DNA from: Bifidobacterium ramosum
GTDB taxonomy: Bacteria; Actinomycetota; Actinomycetes; Actinomycetales; Bifidobacteriaceae
DNA length: 64,000 nt
Reading direction: 5' to 3'
NCBI RefSeq assembly: GCF_009299505.1
Contig: NZ_WBSM01000001.1
Span: 496,001-560,000 of the forward strand
In this document: positions 28,690 through 38,225 of the stretch, one piece after another
How the letters are laid out: each line of letters opens with the position of its first letter
How positions within the stretch are numbered: the stretch's first letter is position 1
Position numbers and translations under genes: made by a program
The notes under the pieces: generated by a model
The model's input: only the letters and a program-made list of their open reading frames with translations
Database searches by the model: none
Told to the model about the DNA's origin: nothing

Positions 28690-29571
28690 ATGAATTTCTT
28701 CCAGGCCATCATTCTGGGATTGGTGCAGGCGCTCACCGAATACCTGCCGGTGTCGTCCAGCGCGCACATCCGCATCGTCGGCGACCTGATGCTGGGCGCC
28801 GATCCGGGCGCCGCGTTCACCGCCATCATCCAGATCGGCACCGAGCTGGCGGTCATCCTGTACTTCCGTCGCGACATCATCAACATCCTCACCCACTGGT
28901 TCTCCTGCCTGTTCGGTAGGAACGGCAAGGACTGGAAGTCGCGCATGGGACGCGGCGACAAGTGGGCGACCCTCGGCTGGAACGTCATCGTCGGCTCCAT
29001 CCCGATCGTCATCCTCGGCTTCACGCTGCAGAACGTCATCGAGACCACGCTGCGCAACCTGTGGATCACCGTCACCGTGCTGTTCGTCTTCGGCGTACTG
29101 CTGTGGGTCGTCGACGACCGCGCCCGTCAGATCAAGACCATGGACGACATGAACAACCGCGACGCGTTCCTATTCGGTCTCGGCCAGTCGATGGCCCTCA
29201 TCCCGGGCGTGTCCCGTTCCGGCGGCACCATCACCGTCGGCCGCGCGCTCGGCTACACCCGTGAGGCCGCCGTGCGGCTGAGCTTCCTCATGGCCATCCC
29301 CGCCGTCGTCGGTTCCGGCTTGCTCGAAGCGGTCAAGGCCGTCAAGAACTACAAGACCGACGCGATGTTCCCGGGTTGGGGCCCGACGATCGTCGCCACG
29401 ATCATCAGCTTCTTCGTCGGCTATATCGTGATCATCGGCTTTCTGAAGTTCGTGTCGACGTTCTCGTACAAGGCGTTCGCGATCTACCGTATCGTGCTTG
29501 CCGTGATCGTCGCGATCCTGCTGCTCACCGGTGCACTGGTGCCGTTCGAGGCACTGTCGTCCGCCGCGTAG
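28690..29571 (+). CDS. uppP: undecaprenyl-diphosphatase (bacitracin resistance)
   Basis: 293 residues from ATG 28690, behind AGAGGG. FFQAIILGLVQALTEYLPVSSSAH is the UppP/BacA signature with conserved E, SSSAH; the second motif is SMALIPGVSRSGGTI (about residues 168-182). Eight or so membrane segments. It recycles undecaprenyl pyrophosphate to the phosphate carrier for peptidoglycan and other wall polymers. It is convergent with the PAC2 gene, with a strong hairpin between them. Confidence 0.96.
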   Translation: MNFFQAIILGLVQALTEYLPVSSSAHIRIVGDLMLGADPGAAFTAIIQIGTELAVILYFRRDIINILTHWFSCLFGRNGKDWKSRMGRGDKWATLGWNVIVGSIPIVILGFTLQNVIETTLRNLWITVTVLFVFGVLLWVVDDRARQIKTMDDMNNRDAFLFGLGQSMALIPGVSRSGGTITVGRALGYTREAAVRLSFLMAIPAVVGSGLLEAVKAVKNYKTDAMFPGWGPTIVATIISFFVGYIVIIGFLKFVSTFSYKAFAIYRIVLAVIVAILLLTGALVPFEALSSAA

Positions 29572-29631
29572 CCTGTCTGTCGATCGGCTGCCGTTGGACT
29601 GGCCGCCGAGTCGCATACGTACCGAGTGAAA

Positions 29632-29672
29632 CGATGGCCGGTGTGCGGGATCGTCCCGCGCACCGGCCATCG
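29632..29672. terminator. bidirectional hairpin between uppP and PAC2 gene
   Basis: 19-nt arms (29632-29650 and 29654-29672) with one mismatch and a 3-nt TCG loop, core GATGGCCGG. No strong T-tract on either side. Confidence 0.6.
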
Positions 29673-29723
29673 TGTATCCGTATGCCTGCACTTCACCGTG
29701 TCCGTACGTCAAGGGTCTGTACG

Positions 29724-30554
29724 TCAGCCGAGATCCTTGAGGAACGCCTCGGCCTCCTTCACCAACTGTTCGCACGCCGGTCCGCCGAGGGACGCCTCCC
29801 TGCGCGCCCGTTCGTCGCGGTCGTGCTGCTGCTCGAGCCGCCGTACGTACTGTGCCAGCGCGTCGTTGCACTGCGTCAGCACGCCGGCCTTCGCCTTCCA
29901 TTCGTCGGCCTTGCGTGGCAGATCTCCCAAGTCGAGCGGTATGGACAGCGTGCGGGACAGCTCGTCCAGCAGCTGCATCGTGGCCTGCGCGCAATCGCCG
30001 TCGCCGAGATACTGCGGAATCGACACCCACATCGACGTCGTGTCGAATCCGTCCTCGCCGGCGGTCGCGTCGAGAATGGTGGGGATGCCCACCGGACCGC
30101 TGTATCGACGGTCAGGATCCGCCGTCTCGTCGCCGTCCTCCATGTCCACCGGCAGATCGCGTGTGTGCGGACAGTCTGCGAACATCGAGCCGAGTGTGAC
30201 GATGCGCGTCACGTCGAGTTCATCGGCGATGCGCAGCGTCTCCTGACAGTATTCGCGCCAATGATAGTTCGGTTCCGGCGCGATCTGCGCGTACAGGCGG
30301 CGGCCGGGGACGACCGTGAGCTCATAGAACGTAGTCTGCGGCCAGATGATGCGGCGACGTCCGGTCGCATGGCAGACGATGGGTCGCGTGGACTGGTAGT
30401 CGTAGTAGCCGTCGCCGTCGATGTGACGCACCTCGCGCGACTCGTATCGGTTGACCAGATGACGTACGGCATCCGTGGCCGCCTGGCAGGCATCGTTCCA
30501 TCCCTCGAATGCGCAGATCAGCGTCGATCCCGTTTCCGCTGCTTGTCTCTTCAT
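29724..30554 (-). CDS. PAC2 family protein
   Basis: 276 residues from ATG 30554. TGSTLICAFEGWNDACQAATDAVRHL is the PAC2 N-terminal motif, followed by DGDGYYDYQSTRPIV, a conserved SMFADCPHTRDLPVD stretch and GPVGIPTILDATAGEDGFDTTSMWVSIPQYLGD. The C-terminus is a charged coiled coil. PAC2 proteins are structurally like proteasome assembly chaperones; in actinobacteria the role is not settled. Monocistronic, ending convergent to uppP. Confidence 0.9.
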   Translation of the reverse strand: MKRQAAETGSTLICAFEGWNDACQAATDAVRHLVNRYESREVRHIDGDGYYDYQSTRPIVCHATGRRRIIWPQTTFYELTVVPGRRLYAQIAPEPNYHWREYCQETLRIADELDVTRIVTLGSMFADCPHTRDLPVDMEDGDETADPDRRYSGPVGIPTILDATAGEDGFDTTSMWVSIPQYLGDGDCAQATMQLLDELSRTLSIPLDLGDLPRKADEWKAKAGVLTQCNDALAQYVRRLEQQHDRDERARREASLGGPACEQLVKEAEAFLKDLG

Positions 30555-30717
30555 GATTCCTAATGTAACCGGTGCGTGAAACCCTTGGAAACCCTTATGC
30601 CAGCGGCGAATCACGGGGTCGGTCCAGTTGTGCGACACGCCGTATTTGGCAAACCGCATGTACGCCAGTATAGTAGTCACTCGTGCTCAGGCAGTGATGA
30701 ACTGCCTACGGCTGATC

Positions 30718-30790
30718 GCGGACATAGCTTAGTTGGTAAAGCGCAACCTTGCCAAGGTTGAGACCGCGGGTTCGAGTCCCGTTGTCCGCT
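30718..30790 (+). tRNA. tRNA-Gly (GCC), first copy
   Basis: Acceptor stem GCGGACA/TGTCCGC, anticodon loop TTGCCAA and a GGTTCGAGTCC T-loop. Identical over 73 nt to the copy at 31222-31294. First of six clustered tRNA genes. Confidence 0.96.
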
Positions 30791-30819
30791 CTAAGGTCCG
30801 AAGAGTTGACGACCTTTGC

Positions 30820-30890
30820 GGTGGGTTAGCCAAGCGGTTAGGCAGCGGCCTGCAAAGCCGTATAGACGAGTTCGACTCTCGTACCCACCT
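30820..30890 (+). tRNA. tRNA-Cys (GCA)
   Basis: Acceptor GGTGGGT/ACCCACC, anticodon loop CTGCAAA, 71 nt, GAGTTCGACTC T-arm. No encoded CCA. Confidence 0.95.
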
Positions 30891-30926
30891 CTCAGTCGGC
30901 CGGAGTAATCCGGCTGGTTGCGGACC

Positions 30927-30998
30927 GGGCGGTTGGCGCAGAGGTAGCGCACTTCCCTGACACGGAAGGGGTCACAAGTTCGAATCTTGTATCGCCCA
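30927..30998 (+). tRNA. tRNA-Val (GAC)
   Basis: Acceptor GGGCGGT/ATCGCCC with one G-U pair, anticodon loop CTGACAC within CTTCC/GGAAG, normal T-arm. Confidence 0.95.
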
Positions 30999-31024
30999 CG
31001 AATGCTTGGCATACAACTGAATAT

Positions 31025-31097
31025 GGGTGATTGGCGCAGCGGCTAGCGCACTTCCTTCACACGGAAGGGGTCGTAGGTTCGATTCCTACATCACCCA
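31025..31097 (+). tRNA. tRNA-Val (CAC)
   Basis: Acceptor GGGTGAT/ATCACCC, anticodon loop TTCACAC within CTTCC/GGAAG. A second valine isoacceptor, close in sequence to its neighbour and probably an old duplication. Confidence 0.95.
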
Positions 31098-31117
31098 CGG
31101 ACACGGCAACGTGTTTC

Positions 31118-31190
31118 GGGGCTATGGCGCAGCTGGTAGCGCATCTCCATGGCATGGAGAGGGTCAGGGGTTCGAATCCCCTTAGCTCCA
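31118..31190 (+). tRNA. tRNA-Ala (GGC)
   Basis: Acceptor GGGGCTA/TAGCTCC with one G-U pair, anticodon stem CTCC-type with loop ATGGCAT (anticodon GGC), T-arm GGGGTTCGAATCCCC. Confidence 0.95.
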
Positions 31191-31221
31191 CTGGATTCCG
31201 CTTCTCACGGCGGAGTCCTTT

Positions 31222-31294
31222 GCGGACATAGCTTAGTTGGTAAAGCGCAACCTTGCCAAGGTTGAGACCGCGGGTTCGAGTCCCGTTGTCCGCT
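31222..31294 (+). tRNA. tRNA-Gly (GCC), second copy
   Basis: Sequence identical to 30718-30790, 504 bp downstream. It is the last tRNA of the cluster and is followed by a terminator at 31301. Confidence 0.96.
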
Positions 31295-31300
31295 CCAATC

Positions 31301-31322
31301 AAAGGCTCCTTCGGGAGCCTTT
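31301..31322 (+). terminator. terminator of the tRNA cluster
   Basis: AAAGGCTCC-TTCG-GGAGCCTTT followed by GTCATTT. The stable TTCG tetraloop and 9-bp stem make this a good rho-independent terminator. Confidence 0.85.
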
Positions 31323-31367
31323 GTCATTTCGTCTACGGCGTGCTTGCGATCGTCGGTCCGTACTCGT

Positions 31368-31421
31368 GCGTGGCGGGAAACGCTCGCTGAGCCGCAGCTC
31401 AGCGAGCGTTTCCCGCCACGC
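31368..31421. repeat. 25-bp perfect inverted repeat upstream of thrS
   Basis: Arms at 31368-31392 and 31397-31421 (start GCGTGGCGGGAAACG) with a CGCA loop and no T-tract. It lies between the tRNA terminator and thrS, so it would be in or before the thrS leader. Confidence 0.85.
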
Positions 31422-31532
31422 CATGGGAGCGTTCACATCCAATGTCGGCACTCGACTCTATCGTGTCCCATGTTGATTACCAGTCCAGGCCTGCCCATTG
31501 GTAACGCGGGCCCCGATAGCAAAGGACATATC

Positions 31533-33578
31533 ATGGCGCAAAGCTCCATCTCCATAACGGTCAACGGCGAAGCGAAGGAGGTGGAAGCCACCACCACCGG
31601 CACCGAACTGTTCGCGGACGACAAGAACATCATCGCCGTGCGCCTCAACGGCGAACTGCGTGATCTGTACACGCCGCTGCACGACGGCGACACGGTCGAA
31701 TCCGTCGCGCTCGACAGCGAGGACGGCCTCGGCATCATGCGTCACTCCGCCACCCACGTCATGGCGCAGGCCGTGCAGGAACTGTTCCCGAACGCCAAGC
31801 TCGGTGTCGGCCCGATCATCAAGGACGGTTTCTACTACGACTTCCAGGTCGACCAGCCGTTCACGCCGGACGACCTGAAGAACATCGAGAAGCACATGCA
31901 GCGGATCATCAAGTCCGCTCAGTCCTTCCGCCGCCGCGTCGTCACCGAGGAGGAGGCGCTCAAGGAGGAAGCCGACCAGCCGTTCAAGATCGAGCTGATC
32001 GAAGACAAGGAAGCGCATCTCGACCCGTCCACCGCGACCGAGATCTCCGGCAAGGAGCTCAGCTTCTACGACAACGTCGACCGCGACGGCAACGTCGTGT
32101 GGAAGGACCTGTGCCGCGGCCCGCACCTGCCGAACACGCACTTCATCAAGGCGTTCAAGATCGAGCGTTCCGCCGCCGCCTACTGGCGCGGCAGTGAGAA
32201 GAACCCGACCATGCAGCGCATCTACGGCACCGCATGGGCCACCAAGGAGGACCTCAAGGCCTATCAGACCCGTCTCGAGGAGGCCGCCAAGCGCGACCAC
32301 CGCAAGCTCGGCGCCGAAATGGACCTGTTCTCCTTCCCGGAGGAGATCGGACCGGGCCTGGCGGTGTTCCACCCGAAGGGCGCCGCAGTCATCAACGCGA
32401 TGGAGGACTACTCCCGCGAGATGCACCGCAAGTACCACTACAGCTTCGTGCAGACCCCGCACATCACCAAGGGCGGCCTGTACGAGACGTCCGGCCACCT
32501 GCACTGGTACAAGGACTCCATGTACCCGGCCATGCGTCTGGACGAGGAGCGCGACGCGGACGGCAACATCACCAAGCAGGGCTTCGACTACTACCTCAAG
32601 CCGATGAACTGCCCGATGCACAACCTCATCTTCAAGTCGCGCCAGCGCTCCTACCGCGAACTGCCGCTGCGCCTGTTCGAGTTCGGTACCGTGTACCGCT
32701 ATGAGAAGTCCGGCGAGGTCCACGGCCTGACCCGCGTGCGCGGCCTCACCCAGGACGATTCCCACATCTACTGCACGCGCGAGCAGATGAAGGGCGAACT
32801 GACCAACCTGCTCACCTTCGTGCTCAAGGTGCTGCGCGACTTCGGTCTGGACGACTTCTACCTCGAGCTGTCCACCAAGGACCCGGACAAGTACGTCGGC
32901 TCCGACGAGATCTGGGAGGAGGCGACCAACACGCTCGCCGAGGTCGCCAAGGATTCCGGTCTGACCCTCGTGGCCGATCCGGGTGGCGCCGCGTTCTACG
33001 GCCCGAAGATCTCCGTGCAGGCGCGCGACGCGATCGGCCGCACCTGGCAGGTGTCGACCATCCAGCTCGACTTCAACCTGCCCGAGCGTTTCCAGCTCGA
33101 GTACATCGCCGCCGACGGCACGCACCAGCGCCCGGTCATGATCCACCGCGCGCTGTTCGGCTCCATCGAGCGCTTCTTCGCCGTGCTGCTCGAGCACTAT
33201 GCGGGCGCGTTCCCGGTGTGGCTCGCCCCGGTGCAGGTGCTTGGCATCCCGGTCGCCGACGAGTTCGCCCCGCATCTGGCCGGCTTCGTCAAGAGCCTTG
33301 AGGATGAGATGGTCCGCTGCGAGATCGACTATTCCGACGATCGCTTCGGCAAGAAGATCCGCAACGCCTCCAAGTCCAAGACGCCGTTCATCCTCATCGT
33401 CGGCGAGGAGGACATGAAGAACAACGCGGTCAGCTTCCGCTTCCGCGACGGCAGCCAGCTCAACGGCGTGCCGGTCGATCAGGCGCGCGAGCAGATCCTC
33501 GACGTGATCGCCAAGCGTGTTCAGGTCAACTCCGCGGACGACTTCAAGGCCGCCGTGGCCGCGCCGGCCGAGGACTGA
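31533..33578 (+). CDS. thrS: threonyl-tRNA synthetase
   Basis: 681 residues from ATG 31533 behind AAAGGACATATC; the frame is open further upstream but without a ribosome site. A TGS domain (about 1-65), the second additional/editing domain with [23 protein letters not shown], the class II core with [51 protein letters not shown] (motif 2), and motif 3 [22 protein letters not shown], then an anticodon-binding domain. It charges tRNA-Thr. No T-box is evident upstream. Confidence 0.98.
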   Translation: MAQSSISITVNGEAKEVEATTTGTELFADDKNIIAVRLNGELRDLYTPLHDGDTVESVALDSEDGLGIMRHSATHVMAQAVQELFPNAKLGVGPIIKDGFYYDFQVDQPFTPDDLKNIEKHMQRIIKSAQSFRRRVVTEEEALKEEADQPFKIELIEDKEAHLDPSTATEISGKELSFYDNVDRDGNVVWKDLCRGPHLPNTHFIKAFKIERSAAAYWRGSEKNPTMQRIYGTAWATKEDLKAYQTRLEEAAKRDHRKLGAEMDLFSFPEEIGPGLAVFHPKGAAVINAMEDYSREMHRKYHYSFVQTPHITKGGLYETSGHLHWYKDSMYPAMRLDEERDADGNITKQGFDYYLKPMNCPMHNLIFKSRQRSYRELPLRLFEFGTVYRYEKSGEVHGLTRVRGLTQDDSHIYCTREQMKGELTNLLTFVLKVLRDFGLDDFYLELSTKDPDKYVGSDEIWEEATNTLAEVAKDSGLTLVADPGGAAFYGPKISVQARDAIGRTWQVSTIQLDFNLPERFQLEYIAADGTHQRPVMIHRALFGSIERFFAVLLEHYAGAFPVWLAPVQVLGIPVADEFAPHLAGFVKSLEDEMVRCEIDYSDDRFGKKIRNASKSKTPFILIVGEEDMKNNAVSFRFRDGSQLNGVPVDQAREQILDVIAKRVQVNSADDFKAAVAAPAED

Positions 33579-33594
33579 TCCCGGACATCGCCGG

Positions 33595-33636
33595 GGTGTG
33601 CCGTGGGACGGATACCCGTCCGTTCCACGGCACACC
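33595..33636 (+). terminator. hairpin after thrS
   Basis: GGTGTGCCGTGG (33595-33606) pairs with the arm ending at 33636, and the stem continues with GACGGA-type pairing toward a small loop. It is followed by TGTGTTCGG without a full T-tract. Confidence 0.65.
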
Positions 33637-33735
33637 TGTGTTCGGCGCTTTGCCGGTATCGCTGGCAGTTGTCTGCAAAGCGCTCTAAACTTATCCCGTT
33701 TGCCAGTTTTATCCGTAAGATCTGCTAGGAGCATT

Positions 33736-34491
33736 ATGTCAGGTCATTCCAAGTGGGCGACCACCAAGCACAAGAAGGCCGCCATCGACGCCAAGCGCGG
33801 CAAGCTGTTCGCCAAGCTCATCAAGAACATCGAGATCGCGGCCCGTATGGGCGGCGGCGATCCGGACGGCAACCCGTCCCTGTACGACGCCATCTACAAG
33901 GCCAAGAAGGCCTCGATGCCGGCCGACAACATCAAGCGCGCCGTCAAGCGCGGCTCCGGTGAGGAAGCCGGCGGCGCCAACTACGAGGACATCGTCTACG
34001 AGGGCTACGCCCCCGCCGGTGTCGGCCTCATCATCGAATGCCTGACCGACAACCGCAACCGCGCGGCCGCCGAAGTGCGTTCGACCCTGACCAAGGGCAA
34101 CGGTTCGCTGGCCACCTCCGGCTCCGTGTCCTTCAACTTCGAGCGCAAGGGCCAGATCGAGGTCCCGTCCGAGGGCGTGGACTTCGACGACCTGTTCGAG
34201 AAGGCCGGCGACGCGGGCGCCGAAGACGTGATCGACGACGGCGACGTGTTCACCGTGATCACCGATCCGTCCGACCTGCACACCGTGCGCAAGAGCCTGC
34301 AGGACGCCGGTTTCGACTACGACTCCGCCGATATGGTGATGCGTCCGAAGAACGAGGTCGAGCTAGGTCTCGAGGATGCCCGCAAGGTCTCCAAGCTCAT
34401 CGACAACCTCGATGATCTGGACGACGTGCAGAACATCTACTCCAACTGGACCGCCTCCGACGAGGTCATGGCCCAGCTGGATGAGGAGTAA
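33736..34491 (+). CDS. YebC/PmpR-family transcriptional regulator
   Basis: 251 residues from ATG 33736 behind TAGGAGC. The universal [33 protein letters not shown] start is present, followed by [48 protein letters not shown] and the C-terminal [31 protein letters not shown]. Family members regulate transcription or, as shown recently for some, help ribosomes pass polyproline. It lies upstream of ruvC, the common order in actinobacteria. Confidence 0.96.
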   Translation: MSGHSKWATTKHKKAAIDAKRGKLFAKLIKNIEIAARMGGGDPDGNPSLYDAIYKAKKASMPADNIKRAVKRGSGEEAGGANYEDIVYEGYAPAGVGLIIECLTDNRNRAAAEVRSTLTKGNGSLATSGSVSFNFERKGQIEVPSEGVDFDDLFEKAGDAGAEDVIDDGDVFTVITDPSDLHTVRKSLQDAGFDYDSADMVMRPKNEVELGLEDARKVSKLIDNLDDLDDVQNIYSNWTASDEVMAQLDEE

Positions 34492-34500
34492 TCCGCAACA

Positions 34501-35088
34501 GTGATCATTCTTGGCGTTGACCCCGGGCTTACGCGCTGCGGGGTCGGCGTGATCGAAGCCGGCGCACACCGCCGGCTTTCTTTTGTTCACGTCGACGTGG
34601 TGCGTTCGTCGCCCGACCTGTCCCAGGACCTGCGTCTGCTGGCCATCTATAACGGGCTGGCGGCCAAACTCGATCGGTTCGCGCCCGATACCGTGTCCAT
34701 CGAACGTGTGTTCGCGCAGGAGAACCGTAATACGGTGCTCGGCACCGCGCAGGCGGCTGGTATGGCCATGCTCGCCGCGGCGCAGCGGGGCATTCCGGTG
34801 GCGTTGCATACGCCGACCGAATCGAAGCTTGCCATCACCGGCAACGGGCATGCGCTCAAGCCGCAGATGGAGCGTATGGTCGCCCATATTCTTGGCCTCA
34901 ACGAGCCGCCGACCCCGGCCGATGCCGCCGACGCGCTGGCCATCGCGATCTGTCATGCCCTGCGCCCGGCTGGTGCGCTGCAGGGCGGCGAGCGCGAGCA
35001 GCATCTGACGCCGGCGCAGCGGCAGTGGGCGATGGCGGCGCAGCGTTCCGCCAAGCGCAGCCATCGCAACGCCGATCGCGGCATGTGA
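34501..35088 (+). CDS. ruvC: Holliday junction resolvase RuvC
   Basis: 195 residues with a GTG start 9 nt after the upstream gene. [19 protein letters not shown] carries the first catalytic Asp (D7), [36 protein letters not shown] the Glu and DNA-binding helix, and [16 protein letters not shown] the last two Asp residues. It nicks Holliday junctions moved by RuvAB, encoded downstream. Confidence 0.97.
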   Translation: MIILGVDPGLTRCGVGVIEAGAHRRLSFVHVDVVRSSPDLSQDLRLLAIYNGLAAKLDRFAPDTVSIERVFAQENRNTVLGTAQAAGMAMLAAAQRGIPVALHTPTESKLAITGNGHALKPQMERMVAHILGLNEPPTPADAADALAIAICHALRPAGALQGGEREQHLTPAQRQWAMAAQRSAKRSHRNADRGM

Positions 35089-35262
35089 CCGGCGTTGCGT
35101 TGCCTGCGATGCGGATATGGAACGGTGTTCGTGTGTCGTGGGTCCAGCGCTTCGGATATGCTATCGAACAGATGTTCGAAGTGCTGTCGGGTCGTCGAAT
35201 GCGCCGTGGGATACACCTCGGGACGCGCTGCGGAAGGCACTGTGGAGTAGCAGGGAGTCGTC

Positions 35263-35886
35263 ATGATCGGTATGCTCAATGGCCGTGTCGTCGAGGTCAG
35301 CGCGGACGGCGCGCTGATCGAGGTCGGGGGAGTGGGATTCGAAGTCCGCATGCCATCGGCCGATCTTGCGTCGCTGCATGCCGGGCAGGACGCCCGCATC
35401 CATACGTCGATGAACGTGTCGCAGGACGCGATCACGCTGTTCGGCTTCTCGACGGCGGCGTCGAAACGCATGTTCCTGCAACTGCAGAAGGTCAGCGGCA
35501 TCGGGCCGAAGGTTGCGCTGTCGCTGCTGTCCACCCTGCCGCCGGACCGTCTTGCCAGGGCCGTGGCCGACGGCGACGCCACGGCCCTGGCCAAGGCGCC
35601 GGGACTGGGCAAGAAGGGCGCCCAGAAGATCATCCTCGAACTCAAGGGGTCCATCGATCTCGCCGCCATCGAAACCGGCTCGGGTCAGGGCGTGAGTCGG
35701 CCGCGGACGGACGAGAACCTGCTGCAGGTGGTCGAGGGGCTGATGTCGCTCGGCTGGCGGCAGGCGGACGCGCAATCCGCGGTGGACGCCGCATGCCGGG
35801 AGTACGGCATCGGCCTGCCGTTGGCCGCCGACGACATCCCCCGCGCCCTGAAACTCGCCCTGACCTCCCTCGACCGTGGAAGGTGA
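35263..35886 (+). CDS. ruvA: Holliday junction helicase subunit RuvA
   Basis: 207 residues, ATG 35263. Domain I OB-fold ([28 protein letters not shown]), HhH motifs ([16 protein letters not shown] and [20 protein letters not shown]), then a flexible linker and domain III ([28 protein letters not shown]) that contacts RuvB. The 174-nt gap from ruvC contains no gene. Confidence 0.97.
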   Translation: MIGMLNGRVVEVSADGALIEVGGVGFEVRMPSADLASLHAGQDARIHTSMNVSQDAITLFGFSTAASKRMFLQLQKVSGIGPKVALSLLSTLPPDRLARAVADGDATALAKAPGLGKKGAQKIILELKGSIDLAAIETGSGQGVSRPRTDENLLQVVEGLMSLGWRQADAQSAVDAACREYGIGLPLAADDIPRALKLALTSLDRGR

Positions 35887-35893
35887 ACCGATC

Positions 35894-36949
35894 ATGGAAT
35901 ACGATGCACAAGCCAATACCGGCGCCAACGAGGAATCGTTGCGCATGGTGTCCGCCGCGCCGGTCGGCAACGAGCCGGTCAGCGACGAAGAGCTGCGCCC
36001 GCACGCCCTTGAGGGATTCATCGGCCAGCCGCTGCTTAAGGCCCAGTTGCAGCTCTTCCTCGACGCGGCGCGCAAACGCGATGTGCCGCCGGACCATATC
36101 CTGCTTGCCGGTCCTCCGGGACTGGGCAAGACCACCTTGGCGATGATCGTGGCGAACGAGCTCGGCGTGCCCATCCGTGTGACCTCGGGGCCGGCCATCC
36201 AGCATGCCGGCGATCTCGCCTCGATCCTCAGTTCGCTGGATTCCGGCGAAGTGCTGTTCATCGACGAGATCCACCGTCTACCGCGTGCCGCCGAAGAGCT
36301 CCTGTATATCGCCATGGAGGATTTCCGCGTCGACGTGATGGTCGGCAAAGGCCCGGGCGCCACGTCGATTCCGTTGACGCTGCCCCGATTCACCGTCATC
36401 GGCGCGACCACGCGCGAGGGCATGTTGCCGTCGCCGTTGCGCGCGCGGTTCGGTTTCACCGCCCATCTGGACTTCTACCCCCATGAGGAGCTCGAGAAGC
36501 TTATCGAGCGTTCGGCGAGCGTGCTGGGTGTGACGTTGGAGGATCAGGCCGCGCATGAGATGGCGGTGCGGTCGCGTGGCACGCCCCGTATCGCCAACCG
36601 GCTGCTGCGTCGCGTGCGCGACTGGGCCATCGTCCACGATCTGGACATTGTGACTCCGGACGACGTCAAGGCGGCGCTCGAACTGTACCAGATCGATGCC
36701 GAGGGACTGGATCGCCTCGACATCGCCGTGCTCAACGCGATCGTGGGGCAGTTCAACGGCGGACCCGTCGGACTGAACACCCTCTCCGCCATGGTAGGCG
36801 AGGAATCCGAAACGGTCGAGACGGTGTGCGAGCCGTATCTGGTGCGCGAAGGCTTCCTCGTACGCACTCCGAAGGGTCGCGTCGCCACGGAAAAAGCGTG
36901 GGCCCACTTGGGGCTTGTGCCCGGGAATGATGTCAGCAAGATATCCTAG
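35894..36949 (+). CDS. ruvB: Holliday junction helicase subunit RuvB
   Basis: 351 residues from ATG 35894; a GTG at 35876 is in frame but AAGGTGA lies just before 35894. [24 protein letters not shown], Walker A (GPPGLGKT), Walker B with sensor DEIHR, the arginine-finger region and [25 protein letters not shown] are all present. The C-terminal winged helix contains [27 protein letters not shown]. It is the motor that drives branch migration with RuvA. Confidence 0.97.
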   Translation: MEYDAQANTGANEESLRMVSAAPVGNEPVSDEELRPHALEGFIGQPLLKAQLQLFLDAARKRDVPPDHILLAGPPGLGKTTLAMIVANELGVPIRVTSGPAIQHAGDLASILSSLDSGEVLFIDEIHRLPRAAEELLYIAMEDFRVDVMVGKGPGATSIPLTLPRFTVIGATTREGMLPSPLRARFGFTAHLDFYPHEELEKLIERSASVLGVTLEDQAAHEMAVRSRGTPRIANRLLRRVRDWAIVHDLDIVTPDDVKAALELYQIDAEGLDRLDIAVLNAIVGQFNGGPVGLNTLSAMVGEESETVETVCEPYLVREGFLVRTPKGRVATEKAWAHLGLVPGNDVSKIS

Positions 36950-37030
36950 ACTTTTGGATTTGGGCGTTATATGGCCTGTGCCGTATGCGCGTGAATGCAA
37001 CGCCATCCGTTAACCGTGAGGAGTACCACT

Positions 37031-37450
37031 GTGCCCGCAGATTCCATGAATCTTATTATGATCGTCTTCCTTGTCTTCATGATCGGCCTGATGTGGTGGC
37101 AGTCCAAGAAGGCCAAGAAGCAGCAGCAGGAGAAGCAGGACTTCCGCGCCAACCTCCAGCCCGGCACCGAAGTCATCACCATCGGCGGCGTGATCGGCAA
37201 GGTCGTGTCCGTCGACACCCAGTACGAGGAGATCGTCATCGATTCCGAGGGCTCGAAGCTACGCTTCGGCTTCAGCGCCATCAGCCGCGAATATGTGCGT
37301 CCGGCATACGTCAGCGACGACGAGGTCGACGAGAACGGCAACCCGCTGCCCAAGGACGATGTCGACAACGCACAGGTGCCGGTGGAAACTGCCGTCGTCG
37401 CTGCGGCGGCCGGTACCGCAACGGCCGAGGCCGGCGAGAACGCGGACTGA
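37031..37450 (+). CDS. yajC: preprotein translocase subunit YajC
   Basis: 139 residues from GTG 37031, behind GTGAGGAG. One N-terminal membrane helix (SMNLIMIVFLVFMIGLMWWQSKKAKKQQQ), then the YajC core (QPGTEVITIGGVIGKVVSVDTQYEEIVIDSEGSKLRFGFSAISRE) and an acidic alanine-rich tail. It is an accessory of SecDF and Sec translocation. It follows ruvB as in many actinobacteria, although no secD/secF genes are next to it here. Confidence 0.93.
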   Translation: MPADSMNLIMIVFLVFMIGLMWWQSKKAKKQQQEKQDFRANLQPGTEVITIGGVIGKVVSVDTQYEEIVIDSEGSKLRFGFSAISREYVRPAYVSDDEVDENGNPLPKDDVDNAQVPVETAVVAAAAGTATAEAGENAD

Positions 37451-37556
37451 CCGCGAGGCGCCGACGGTGACAGCGCGCATGCGTGTTCGCTCTCGCGCCG
37501 ATATTCGTCGTACAACGTGACCAATACAGCAACAGCAAGATAAGGCAGGCAGGGTT

Positions 37557-38138
37557 ATGACGCAAACCGACATCACCATCGACCGTTTGGCTGCGATCGG
37601 TCAGGATAATGCGGATTATCTGATCTCCCGTATCCGGTCGATCCCGGGATTCCCGAAGGAAGGGATCAACTTCCGTGATTTCATGCCGGTGCTCGCCGAC
37701 GCCAAGGCATTCGGGCTGATGCTCGACGCGTTGGAGCAGGCCCTGCCCGTTCCGGCGGACGAGTTCGACGCCATCGCCGGTCTTGAGGCGCGCGGATTCC
37801 TCTTCGGCCCTGCGCTGGCCGCCCGCCTCGGCAAAGGCTTCATCGCCGTGCGCAAGGCCGGCAAGCTCCCGCCCGAGACCATCGGGGAGTCCTACGCGCT
37901 CGAATACGGCACCGCGACCATCGAAATCGAATCCGGCATGGTCGCGCCGGGCGAACGCGTGCTCATCGTCGACGACCTGATCGCCACTGGCGGCACCGCC
38001 AAGGCGGCCGCCGACCTCATCCGCCGCGCCGGCGGCGAAGTCGCCGGATTCAGCTTCGTCATGGAGCTCATCGGGCTCGACGGCCTCGCCGTGCTGGGCG
38101 ACGTGCCGAGCAGCACGCTGGTCACCATGCCGGCCTGA
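37557..38138 (+). CDS. apt: adenine phosphoribosyltransferase
   Basis: 193 residues, ATG 37557. LISRIRSIPGFPKEGINFRDFMPVL, EFDAIAGLEARGFLFGPALAARLG and the PRPP-binding RVLIVDDLIATGGTAKAAADLIRRAGG are conserved Apt motifs. It salvages adenine to AMP. Confidence 0.96.
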   Translation: MTQTDITIDRLAAIGQDNADYLISRIRSIPGFPKEGINFRDFMPVLADAKAFGLMLDALEQALPVPADEFDAIAGLEARGFLFGPALAARLGKGFIAVRKAGKLPPETIGESYALEYGTATIEIESGMVAPGERVLIVDDLIATGGTAKAAADLIRRAGGEVAGFSFVMELIGLDGLAVLGDVPSSTLVTMPA

Positions 38139-38225
38139 TGCACCGCATCCGCGGGACATCGTTTCCAGACATCGCGCATCGGGCCGAACCGAGATTCGAC
38201 CGCCGCCACCTACAGGGGAACCATC

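Noticed and set aside
31323-31532. T-box or other riboswitch in the thrS leader
   Set aside because: No specifier loop, T-box motif or mutually exclusive terminator/antiterminator was seen; only a simple long hairpin.
31458-33734. Long open frame antisense to thrS
   Set aside because: Same effect of codon bias; the sense strand is a complete threonyl-tRNA synthetase.
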